A stretch of 14,884 bases of DNA from an uncultured Acetatifactor sp. (GTDB lineage Bacteria > Bacillota > Clostridia > Lachnospirales > Lachnospiraceae): the NCBI GenBank assembly GCA_947631715.1, contig CANRMK010000014.1, positions 1 to 14,884 of the forward strand, given 5' to 3'. The position numbers and the translations under genes were made by a program. The first letter of the stretch is position 1, and each line of letters begins with the position of its first letter. This document shows positions 1 to 6,144 of this stretch, piece after piece. Below the pieces are notes generated by a model. The model was not told the DNA's origin. It saw only the letters and a list, made by a program, of their open reading frames with translations, and made no database searches.

Positions 1-24
1 ATTCCCTCAGCAGAACTGCAAACT

Positions 25-69
25 ATTATAACACTTGTTATCTTAATAGGTTCCTGTCTGTATTGTCAA
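25..69 (-). promoter_or_regulatory. Leftward promoter region for a gene beyond the left edge
   Basis: Read on the minus strand there is a perfect -35 box TTGACA (64-69) and, 18 nt further on, TAAGAT (40-45). A second -10 candidate, TATAAT (25-30), carries an extended TGT motif directly in front. A 14-bp near-palindrome, ATAACACTTGTTAT (28-41, arms ATAACA/TGTTAT), overlaps both -10 candidates and could be an operator. The site lies just downstream of the decarboxylase terminator and points out of the window, so it should serve the next leftward gene, which cannot be seen. The box matches are direct; activity is inferred. Confidence 0.6.
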
Positions 70-102
70 GTATTTTTTGCAAAATTTTTACAGAATTATT
101 AC

Positions 103-147
103 AAAAGCGGCAGAGCCCTCCGAAAAGGGTCTGCCGCCTTTTATTTT
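103..147 (-). terminator. Intrinsic terminator of the decarboxylase operon
   Basis: A stem of GCGGCAG (107-113) pairs with CTGCCGC (131-137), and an inner stem CCCT (116-119) pairs with AGGG (126-129) around a six-base loop. On the minus strand it is followed by TTTTG (103-106). On the plus strand it is followed by CTTTTATTTT (138-147), so it could stop transcription in both directions. It lies about 75 nt past the oadA stop and is the natural end of the five-gene operon. Confidence 0.85.
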
Positions 148-215
148 GCTGGTCGTTCATGCTTCCAGCTTTTCACCGTTTCCAGTTTTCGCTGTTTCAG
201 GCGCGGTCCTGCATC

Positions 216-1643
216 TTATACAGGGTATGCGCCGTTCTTGGTGTCCGCCTGGGTCATATCCACTTTCTCCTGCTGTGCCTGGCGGTATTTGAAGAAGTCG
301 GTAGCGACCTGGGGGAACAGGGCATAGCTCAAAACGTCCTCGTCCTGCTGCTTCCACTCTTTCATCTCGCTCTCCAGCTTATCCATCTCGTTGTCGAGCA
401 TGTCCGCATAACGGCAGGTGATCCGCGTCTCGCCGGGAATGACCTTGTCGATGACCTCCTGATTCATGGGCTTTACAGTCTGGCCGTACTCGCCGCGCAG
501 GACTGCCTTGGTCTCCTTGGTAGCCATCTTGTATCTCTCGCCCATGAGCACGTTGAACACTGCCTGGGTGCCCACGATCTGGGAGGAGGGAGTCACCAAA
601 GGCGGCTCGCCCAGATCCTTGCGCACCTGGGGAATCTCCTTGAGCACATCGTAATATTTATCCTCCGCATTCTGCTCTTTCAGCTGGCTCACCATGTTGG
701 AGAGCATGCCGCCGGGCACCTGATACAGCAGGGTCTTGATATCAACGCCCATCACCTTGGGATTGAGCAGGCCGTTCTTTAAGCACTCGTCCCTGTAAGG
801 ACGGAAGTAATCCGCGATCTCTGCAAGCAGATTCTGGTCGAAGCCTGTGTCGTAAGGAGTTCCCTTGAACGTCTCCACCATCACCTCGGTGGCAGGCTGG
901 GAGGTTCCCATTGCAAAGGGGCTCATAGCCGTGTCGATCACGTCCACGCCTGCCTCTACGGCTTTCAGGTATGTCATGCCCGCCACGCCGGAGGTGTAGT
1001 GGGTGTGAAGCTGAATCGGAAGCTTGGTGGCGCTCTTCATGGCTGAGATCAGCTCGGACGCCTTATAGGGAACCAGAAGTCCCGCCATATCCTTGATGCA
1101 GATGGAGTCGGCCCCCATCTCCTCGATCTTCTTTGCCATGTCCGTCCAGTATTCCAGAGTGTAGGCGTCGCCCAGAGTGTAGGACAGCGCTACCTGGGCA
1201 TGGCCTCTGCCCTCCTGCTGCTTCATTCTGTTGGTGGCGTTCACGGCCTCCTGCAGGTTGCGCAGATCGTTCAAGCAGTCAAAGATACGGATAATGTCAA
1301 TGCCGTTCGCAATGGATTTCTGGACGAACGCATCCACCACATCGTCGGCGTAAGGTCTGTAGCCTAAGATATTCTGGCCTCGGAACAGCATCTGCAGTTT
1401 TGTTTTCTTAAAGCGGTCGCGAAGCTTCCTTAAGCGGTCCCAGGGATCCTCCTTTAAGAAGCGCAGAGATGCGTCAAAGGTGGCGCCGCCCCAGCACTCC
1501 ACGGAATGATATCCCACCTGATCCATCTTCTCCGCAATGGGGAGCATAAATTCGGTAGGCATTCTCGTTGCGATCAGGGACTGATGGGCGTCACGCAGAA
1601 TCGTCTCCGTAATTTTGATCGGTTTTTTTGCTTGTTCTGACAT
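216..1643 (-). CDS. oadA: OadA-type carboxyltransferase, oxaloacetate decarboxylase alpha subunit (pyruvate carboxylase subunit B family), no biotin domain
   Basis: Protein of 475 aa that transfers the carboxyl group between oxaloacetate and enzyme-bound biotin, leaving pyruvate; cytoplasmic face of the Na+-translocating complex. An HMGL-like TIM barrel occupies roughly residues 9-270, with the family opening ETILRDAHQSLIATRM (metal ligand Asp18), the lysine expected to be carbamylated in CIKDMAGLL (Lys184) and the metal-binding pair His213/His215 in QLHTHYTSG. A conserved C-terminal PYC/OADA domain follows to about residue 445. Klebsiella-type OadA is about 590 aa because it carries biotin at its C-terminus; this one ends before that domain, and biotin comes from the separate carrier gene two genes upstream. 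The reading frame opens at 1670, but GGAGG stands 10 nt before the ATG at 1643, which gives MSEQAKK and is chosen here. It is the last gene of the operon, 60 nt after oadB. A 5S transcarboxylase subunit is an alternative name for the same fold. Confidence 0.93.
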   Translation of the reverse strand: MSEQAKKPIKITETILRDAHQSLIATRMPTEFMLPIAEKMDQVGYHSVECWGGATFDASLRFLKEDPWDRLRKLRDRFKKTKLQMLFRGQNILGYRPYADDVVDAFVQKSIANGIDIIRIFDCLNDLRNLQEAVNATNRMKQQEGRGHAQVALSYTLGDAYTLEYWTDMAKKIEEMGADSICIKDMAGLLVPYKASELISAMKSATKLPIQLHTHYTSGVAGMTYLKAVEAGVDVIDTAMSPFAMGTSQPATEVMVETFKGTPYDTGFDQNLLAEIADYFRPYRDECLKNGLLNPKVMGVDIKTLLYQVPGGMLSNMVSQLKEQNAEDKYYDVLKEIPQVRKDLGEPPLVTPSSQIVGTQAVFNVLMGERYKMATKETKAVLRGEYGQTVKPMNQEVIDKVIPGETRITCRYADMLDNEMDKLESEMKEWKQQDEDVLSYALFPQVATDFFKYRQAQQEKVDMTQADTKNGAYPV

Positions 1644-1703
1644 ATGCAAATTTCCTCCATTTATTGACATTCATTGAAAGTCACTGTTTTTGAATCCTTT
1701 TGT

Positions 1704-2855
1704 TTAGAACACTCCGAAGATAGCCATAAAGGTACCGGCAGCCACTGCCGTTCCGATCACGCCCGCAACGTTGGGGCCCATGGCGTGCATGAGCAGGAAG
1801 TTGGTGGGATCGGCCTGAGCGCCCACTTTCTGGGATACCCGGGCGGCCATGGGAACCGCGGACACGCCGGCGGAGCCGATCAGCGGGTTCACCTTGCCCT
1901 TGGTGGCCACGCACATGATCTTGCCGAAGAGCACACCGGCAGCCGTGCCGAACATAAACGCGATCAGGCCCAGCGCAACGATCTTAAGAGTATTCAAGTT
2001 CAGGAACGCCTCTGCGCTGGTGGTAGCGCCCACGGAAGTGCCCAGCAGAATGACCACGATATACATCATAGCGTTGGAGGCGGTCTCCGTAAGCTGTCTC
2101 ACCACTCCGGACTCCCGGAACAGGTTGCCCAGCATCAGCATGCCTACCAGAGGCGCCGTGGTGGGCAGGATCAGGCAGACAACGATGGTGACGATGATGG
2201 GGAAAAGGATCTTCTCCAGCTTGGTCACGGGGCGAAGCTGCGCCATTTTGATCTTGCGCTCTTTTTCGGTGGTCAGGAGCTTCATGATAGGAGGCTGGAT
2301 AATGGGCACCAGCGACATATACGAGTACGCCGCCACTGCGATAGGGCCCAGGATCGCCGTCTGTCCCAGCTTGCTGGCCAGGAAAATGGAGGTAGGGCCG
2401 TCCGCGCCGCCGATAATGGAGATGGCAGCCGCAGCCATATCGTTAAAGCCCAGGGCAATGGCGCCGAAGTATGCGGCGAAAATGCCGAACTGGGCCGCCG
2501 CGCCCAGCAGGAAGCTCTTGGGGTTGGCGATCAGGGGGCCGAAGTCCGTCATGGCGCCCACGCCCATGAAGATCAGGGAGGGCAGGATCGCCAGTTCATC
2601 CAGTTTATAGAAATAATACAGCAGACCGCCGGCTCCGTTTGCGGCGTCCTCTGCGTGAAGCATGATGTCGGGATAAATATTCACCAACAGCATACCGAAA
2701 GCTATCGGAAGCAGGAGCAGGGGCTCAAACTCATGCCGGATAGCCAGATAAAGGAAAAAGCACGCAACCAGGATCATGACATAGTTCCCCCAGGTCAGGT
2801 TGAAGAACGCTGTCTGATGAAGCAGGTTGTTCAGCGTAGAGCCTATATATTCCAT
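1704..2855 (-). CDS. oadB: Na+-translocating decarboxylase beta subunit (OadB/MmdB/GcdB family)
   Basis: Integral membrane protein of 383 aa that decarboxylates carboxybiotin and couples this to export of sodium ions. Hydrophobic segments run through nearly the whole length. The family signature GGADGPTSIF holds the key aspartate (Asp152). Near the C-terminus, Asn323, Gly327, Ser332 and Arg339 in NPLIGSAGVSAVPMAARV keep the same mutual spacing as the functionally important N373, G377, S382 and R389 of the Klebsiella protein. All ion-path residues I can check are present, so the pump should be active. The start is supported by AGAGG just before ATG. Its substrate is carboxybiotin, so the sequence does not tell which decarboxylase (oxaloacetate, methylmalonyl-CoA, glutaconyl-CoA) it serves; the downstream oadA favours oxaloacetate. 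Confidence 0.96.
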   Translation of the reverse strand: MEYIGSTLNNLLHQTAFFNLTWGNYVMILVACFFLYLAIRHEFEPLLLLPIAFGMLLVNIYPDIMLHAEDAANGAGGLLYYFYKLDELAILPSLIFMGVGAMTDFGPLIANPKSFLLGAAAQFGIFAAYFGAIALGFNDMAAAAISIIGGADGPTSIFLASKLGQTAILGPIAVAAYSYMSLVPIIQPPIMKLLTTEKERKIKMAQLRPVTKLEKILFPIIVTIVVCLILPTTAPLVGMLMLGNLFRESGVVRQLTETASNAMMYIVVILLGTSVGATTSAEAFLNLNTLKIVALGLIAFMFGTAAGVLFGKIMCVATKGKVNPLIGSAGVSAVPMAARVSQKVGAQADPTNFLLMHAMGPNVAGVIGTAVAAGTFMAIFGVF

Positions 2856-2870
2856 TTGTTCCTCTTTTCC

Positions 2871-2886
2871 GCTGCCGCCTGGCAGC
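2871..2886 (-). other. Stem-loop directly in front of the oadB ribosome binding site
   Basis: In the 58-nt spacer between the biotin carrier gene and oadB the transcript can form GCUGCC-AGGC-GGCAGC, a perfect 6-bp stem with a 4-nt loop. It ends only a few bases before the GAGG of oadB. There is no U-tract on the minus strand, so it is not a terminator. It may stabilise the mRNA end or help set the relative dose of carrier and pump; that role is inference. Confidence 0.45.
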
Positions 2887-2913
2887 TTTTAATGTTTCAT
2901 TCTTCCGCCATGA

Positions 2914-3294
2914 TCAGTTGAGCGTCGCCAACAGCGCGCCGGCCTCCACCGCGTCTCCCACGGACACATTGATGCTTGCCACAGTGCCGTCCTGAGGAGC
3001 CACAACGGGAATCTCCATCTTCATAGCCTCGACAATGACCACCGCATCGCCGGCTTTCACTGCCTGGCCCACATTTGCCTCGATCTTGAACACCTTGCCT
3101 GCCGCGCCGGCCTCGATCTTCACGCTGCCTGCTGCGCCGGCTGCCTTAGGCGCTGCCGCCGGAGCCGGAGCCGCCTTGGGAGCTGCCGCGGGGGCCTTGG
3201 GGGCTTTTGCTGCCACGGGCGCGCCTGCAGAGGCGCCCTCCTCCACCGTTACGTCATATACGTTTCCATTTACTGTGATGGTATAATTTTTCAT
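2914..3294 (-). CDS. Biotin carboxyl carrier protein of the decarboxylase complex (gamma/1.3S type)
   Basis: Small protein of 126 aa that carries carboxylated biotin between the carboxyltransferases and the membrane pump. Residues 1-20 form the short N-terminal strand segment that begins MKNYTITVNG, common in 1.3S/MmdC/GcdC carriers. Residues about 25-56 are a flexible alanine/proline/lysine linker. Residues 57-126 are the biotinyl (lipoyl-like) domain with VEAMKMEIPV; Lys92 is the biotinylation site. It is the only biotin domain seen in the operon, so both carboxyltransferases presumably share it. Start: AAGGAG lies close before the ATG. The naming gcdC or mmdC depends on the substrate, which is not certain, so no symbol is given. 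Confidence 0.95.
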   Translation of the reverse strand: MKNYTITVNGNVYDVTVEEGASAGAPVAAKAPKAPAAAPKAAPAPAAAPKAAGAAGSVKIEAGAAGKVFKIEANVGQAVKAGDAVVIVEAMKMEIPVVAPQDGTVASINVSVGDAVEAGALLATLN

Positions 3295-3309
3295 TTTTCT
3301 TCTCCTTTC

Positions 3310-3325
3310 GCCGCTCTCCTGCGGC
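3310..3325 (-). other. Stem-loop directly in front of the biotin-carrier ribosome binding site
   Basis: In the 67-nt spacer after the lipoprotein-OadG gene the transcript can fold GCCGC-AGGAGA-GCGGC, a 5-bp GC stem whose loop itself contains an AGGAG sequence. It is followed at once by the true ribosome binding site (GAAAGGAG). Like the one before oadB it lacks a U-tract. A role in mRNA processing or translation rate is inferred only from its position. Confidence 0.4.
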
Positions 3326-3361
3326 CTGTCAGCATATATTCTGTTCGGTCTTAAGGAGCCC

Positions 3362-4168
3362 TCAGAAGCGTCTGCGGATAGACCTCACTACAAATCCGTC
3401 CGAAGACGTCGAGCCCTCATAAGCTGCAACTGCAGCCGCAATGACGGCCGCCAGCTCGGTATCATCGTCCTGTTCTTCCTGGGCGGGAGCCTGATCAGAT
3501 GCGGTCTCAGCTTCCGTCTCCTGAACGCTTCCGGACTTCTGCGCTTTCCTGTCGGCCGCTTTTTTCTGGAGCGCCGGGATCAGTTTGAAAGCAGAGATAA
3601 TGAAGCTGATCAGGATCAGCACCGCAAACACCGTTCCCATACCGATCAGGGTGTTCAGGGCGGCGCCCGACATCAGCTCTCCCATGCTGGAGACAGGGTT
3701 GAGCGCCGAGGATTCCAGCACATAGAACTGGTCGTTGGAATAGATCACCTCAGCTATGGCATTTTTCTTCTCGCCGGTGATCTCCACCTCCACAACGATC
3801 TGATTGCCGTCGATCTGCGCGGTGGCCTCGCCGATCTCCTGGATCGCGCCGATCTCCTTATACGCGGACCGGTAGGAATCCACAGCTTTATAAAAGGCAT
3901 AACCGTCCACATTGATATCGATCCCCTGCTGCTGGGCAAGGCCCTCTACACGGTATGCGATCTCCTCCATGGTCAGTCCGTCCAGCACATCATCGGCGAT
4001 ATTATCGCTCATAAAATCGCTCAGCATGGGAACCGTGACCAGGGAAGCAAGGCTCTTTGCATCTTCCATCTTCTGCTGTTCATACGCAGTCGGCGTTTCC
4101 CCGCTTCCGCAGGCAGTCAGTCCGAAGATACATGAGAGCATGCATATCCACACTAAAAATTTCTTCAT
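3362..4168 (-). CDS. Lipoprotein fused to OadG-like gamma subunit of the Na+-translocating decarboxylase
   Basis: Protein of 268 aa. A lipoprotein signal peptide ends in the lipobox LTAC (Cys20). An outward-facing domain of about residues 25-165 follows, including an alternating-hydrophobic stretch around 118-150 (IVVEVEI, AEVIYSNDQFYVLES). A single membrane segment lies at about 172-197, then an acidic, Gln/Glu-rich cytoplasmic linker (215-237). The last 30 residues, ELAAVIAAAVAAY and FVVRSIRR, match the C-terminal signature of OadG-type gamma/delta subunits, which bind and assemble the carboxyltransferase with the beta pump. Ordinary OadG is well under 100-120 aa and has no outside domain, so this is an enlarged form. 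The outer domain resembles small DUF3887-like lipoprotein domains, but I cannot confirm that. It starts 14 nt after the first operon gene with AAGGTGG before ATG. Confidence 0.82.
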   Translation of the reverse strand: MKKFLVWICMLSCIFGLTACGSGETPTAYEQQKMEDAKSLASLVTVPMLSDFMSDNIADDVLDGLTMEEIAYRVEGLAQQQGIDINVDGYAFYKAVDSYRSAYKEIGAIQEIGEATAQIDGNQIVVEVEITGEKKNAIAEVIYSNDQFYVLESSALNPVSSMGELMSGAALNTLIGMGTVFAVLILISFIISAFKLIPALQKKAADRKAQKSGSVQETEAETASDQAPAQEEQDDDTELAAVIAAAVAAYEGSTSSDGFVVRSIRRRF

Positions 4169-4182
4169 CTTGTTCCACCTTT

Positions 4183-5613
4183 CTATACTGTTCCGTGTTT
4201 CTTAGCGGGACGGCACTCGCTCTTGGAAAACAGCATCTCAAAAGCGCCGATCACATACTTTCTGGTATCGGCGGGCTCAACGATCTGATCTACATATCCC
4301 CGTCTGGCCGCGCTGTTTGCCGAAAGCTGCATTGCCTCGTACTCTGCCGCCTTTTCCTCGATCACGTCGGCTCCCTGGCCGTCGTACATGATCTTGGCCG
4401 CCAGCCTGCCGTCCATGGTGCCGATCCGGGCATCAGGCCATGCCATGGTGATATCCGCCCCAAGGGACTTGGAATTCATCACGATGCCGGCAGTCCCGAG
4501 AGCCTGGCCGATAATCACATTCACCTTGGGAACAGTAGCTCCCGCAAGAGCGCCGGTCAGCTTTGCCGCAGCCTTAGCCATGGCTTTCTCAGACTCGACC
4601 GTCGCCTTATATCCCTTTACATTGGTCAGGGTAAGCACCGGAATCTCAAAAGCATCGCAGAAATTGATGAAGTCTGCCGCTTTCTCACAGCCCTCCGGAG
4701 AGAGAACGGCATCCATCTTCTCTGCCACTTTGCCCTCTTCGTCGCAGATCTCGCTTCTGTTGGCAACTGCACCCACGGTAACGCCGTCCAGCCTCATAAA
4801 GCCCACCGTCATATCCTTTGCATAGCCGGCCTTTACCTCAAGGAAATCGTTGTCATCCGCCAGGATAGACAGGGCGATGGCAGTGTCTCCCACGCAGCCT
4901 GCCAGCTCGGGATCTACGCGGTTCAGATCGTCCGTGCACTCCACGATATCGCTCCCCTCGCCGTTGTTCGCGGGCAGGAAAGCGATCAGCCGGCGGATCT
5001 TTTCAAGCACTGCCGCCTCATCTGCTTCCGCGTCCACGATCCCGCATTCCTCCGCCTGGAACTTAGCGGACGCAGAGTCGCATTTTGTGATGACATTTCC
5101 GTCCAGGGCATTGGGCGCATTCACGAACAGCTTTGCGCCTTTCTCCTCCATGAAAGCGAAATCGGTCAGAGCCGGGAACAGAGCCAGCCCGCCGCCGCAG
5201 CTTCCAAGGACTGCCGTGATCTGGGGGACCACACCTGATGCAAGGGTCTGCTTGAAATAGATGGCGCCAAATGCGTTCAGGGCATCGGAGGCCTCCTGCA
5301 GCCTCATGCCCGCGGAATCGATCAGGCCTATGACAGGGGTTCCCGTCTTCATGGCCAGCTCATAGAGATTTACGATCTTCCGCGCATGCATCTCGCCCAC
5401 GGTCCCGTTCATCACGGAAGCATCCTGGCTGTAGACGTATACGGGCTTTCCCGCGATCACACCGTACCCTGTGATACAGCCGTCAGAAGGCGTTTCGTCT
5501 GGTTTCATGTTGAAATCCGTAGCTCTTGCCGTAACAAGTCCGCCGATCTCAACGAAACTGTTGTCATCGAGTAAAGCTGTGATTCTTTGACTCGCTTTTG
5601 AAGTAGTACTCAT
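4183..5613 (-). CDS. Divergent acyl-CoA carboxyltransferase (MmdA/12S-like), substrate unknown
   Basis: Protein of 476 aa of the crotonase-like carboxyl transferase family (MmdA, GcdA, transcarboxylase 12S). Such proteins move carboxyl groups between acyl-CoA and biotin. The N-terminal half shows an oxyanion-hole type motif GSCGGGLALFPALTDF (about 137-152) and DSAGMRLQE (99-107) in place of the usual DSGGARIQE. The C-terminal half shows IIGQALGTAGIVMNSKSLGA (367-386) followed by AWPDARIGTM, where the common family form has GGAY-type glycines. The usual PGFLPG loop is not seen; the matching place reads TNVKGYKATVES (330-341). It lacks about 30-40 N-terminal residues found in typical MmdA. It is thus a member of the fold but a divergent one, and methylmalonyl-CoA as substrate is only a guess. 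GGAGG lies 9 nt before the ATG. It is the first gene of the operon. Confidence 0.82.
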   Translation of the reverse strand: MSTTSKASQRITALLDDNSFVEIGGLVTARATDFNMKPDETPSDGCITGYGVIAGKPVYVYSQDASVMNGTVGEMHARKIVNLYELAMKTGTPVIGLIDSAGMRLQEASDALNAFGAIYFKQTLASGVVPQITAVLGSCGGGLALFPALTDFAFMEEKGAKLFVNAPNALDGNVITKCDSASAKFQAEECGIVDAEADEAAVLEKIRRLIAFLPANNGEGSDIVECTDDLNRVDPELAGCVGDTAIALSILADDNDFLEVKAGYAKDMTVGFMRLDGVTVGAVANRSEICDEEGKVAEKMDAVLSPEGCEKAADFINFCDAFEIPVLTLTNVKGYKATVESEKAMAKAAAKLTGALAGATVPKVNVIIGQALGTAGIVMNSKSLGADITMAWPDARIGTMDGRLAAKIMYDGQGADVIEEKAAEYEAMQLSANSAARRGYVDQIVEPADTRKYVIGAFEMLFSKSECRPAKKHGTV

Positions 5614-5655
5614 GCTTTCAGTCCTCCGTTTTTATTGATGGATAAGATTAACACA

Positions 5656-5684
5656 GGACCGGCTGCCAGCTGCACAGGCCGTCC
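5656..5684 (-). other. Stem-loop in the 5' leader of the decarboxylase operon
   Basis: Between the predicted promoter and the first operon gene, the leader can pair GGACGGC with GCCGGTCC (one bulged G), with an inner CUG/CAG pairing. No U-run follows, so it does not look like an attenuator. I recognise no riboswitch class in this leader of roughly 80 nt. Confidence 0.4.
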
Positions 5685-5703
5685 CATGATCAATATCTTA
5701 AAT

Positions 5704-5732
5704 AGTATAACAGGAAAAAGACAAAATGCAAA
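5704..5732 (-). promoter_or_regulatory. Promoter of the Na+-translocating decarboxylase operon
   Basis: On the minus strand TTTGCA (5727-5732) is followed after 17 nt by TATACT (5704-5709), which has an extended TGT just in front. A perfect 10-bp palindrome, AATTGCAATT (5738-5747), sits just upstream of the -35 box, within an AT-rich stretch (about 5735-5765), and may be an activator or repressor site. Transcription would begin near 5697 and leave a leader of about 84 nt. Sequence matches are direct; the function is inferred. Confidence 0.7.
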
Positions 5733-5846
5733 GAACGAATTGCAATTTTTACTAATTTTTTTCCGGGAATCTGTCGATAAAATATATGAACGGAACCAGA
5801 CACTGTTGAAATATACATCCAGGGAGGGATCAACGCAGCAAACGGA

Positions 5847-6095
5847 TTGCAGAGTATTTTCAGAGTGTATCCGGTTCAAATGGCAGCCAGCATACCGAGA
5901 TTGAGAAGAGATGACAGCCGATCCGGCCAGCAGAGCGACAGCCGGCGCGGAGACGGACAGAAATCCCGTTCCTTTGACAGTCTGCTGGAGAGCGCGGTCA
6001 GGGAAACGTGCCCCGAGGAATGCTATACCGTGACCTACACTGCGGACAGCAAGCTTCGGACATACTCCTACCGCACGAGAGAATATACGTTCTGA
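5847..6095 (+). CDS. Small protein of unknown function
   Basis: This is the only likely plus-strand gene. I do not recognise a named family. The C-terminal half is very protein-like: SFDSLLESAVRETC, then a short strand-forming run CYTVTYTADSKLRTYSYRTR and the end EYTF. The N-terminal half is Arg/Ser/Gln-rich and probably flexible. The start is unsure: TTG at 5847 gives 82 aa but its GGGAGGG (5822-5828) lies 18 nt away, GTG at 5865 and ATG at 5880 have no clear ribosome binding site, and the frame is closed by a stop at 5787. It converges on the D-Ala-D-Ala carboxypeptidase gene and is followed at once by a strong hairpin with TTTT, which supports it as a real transcription unit. No signal peptide or membrane segment is seen. 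Confidence 0.55.
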   Translation: MQSIFRVYPVQMAASIPRLRRDDSRSGQQSDSRRGDGQKSRSFDSLLESAVRETCPEECYTVTYTADSKLRTYSYRTREYTF

Positions 6096-6106
6096 ACCGG
6101 GGAAAG

Positions 6107-6138
6107 CGCGGCATGGGGTAAGACCGATGCCGCGTTTT
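6107..6138 (+). terminator. Intrinsic terminator between convergent genes
   Basis: CGCGGCAT (6107-6114) pairs perfectly with ATGCCGCG (6127-6134), with a further GGT/ACC pairing inside the loop, and TTTT follows (6135-6138). It lies 11 nt after the stop of the small plus-strand gene and just outside the stop of the minus-strand carboxypeptidase gene at 6145. On the minus strand the hairpin is followed only by CTTTCCCC, so termination of the carboxypeptidase transcript there would be weaker. Confidence 0.8.
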
Positions 6139-6144
6139 CGTCTG

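Noticed and set aside
1674..2921. Long plus-strand open frame (415 codons) opposite oadB
   Set aside because: It is antisense to a clear OadB protein, is rich in His, Gln and Arg as expected for a mirror frame of a GC-rich gene, has no ribosome binding site, and resembles no protein family.
3130..3215. Repetitive GC-rich stretch in the biotin carrier gene as a DNA repeat
   Set aside because: It encodes the Ala/Pro/Lys linker normal for this kind of biotin carrier; the repetition is explained by the protein.
4057..5238. Long plus-strand open frame (393 codons) opposite the carboxyltransferase gene
   Set aside because: It is a mirror of a gene with clear family motifs on the minus strand; the translated composition is not protein-like and it spans two real genes.
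5635..5904. Plus-strand open frame of 89 codons upstream of the small gene
   Set aside because: It lies over the decarboxylase promoter and leader in AT-rich DNA and shows no conserved-looking segment; the next frame holds the better candidate gene.
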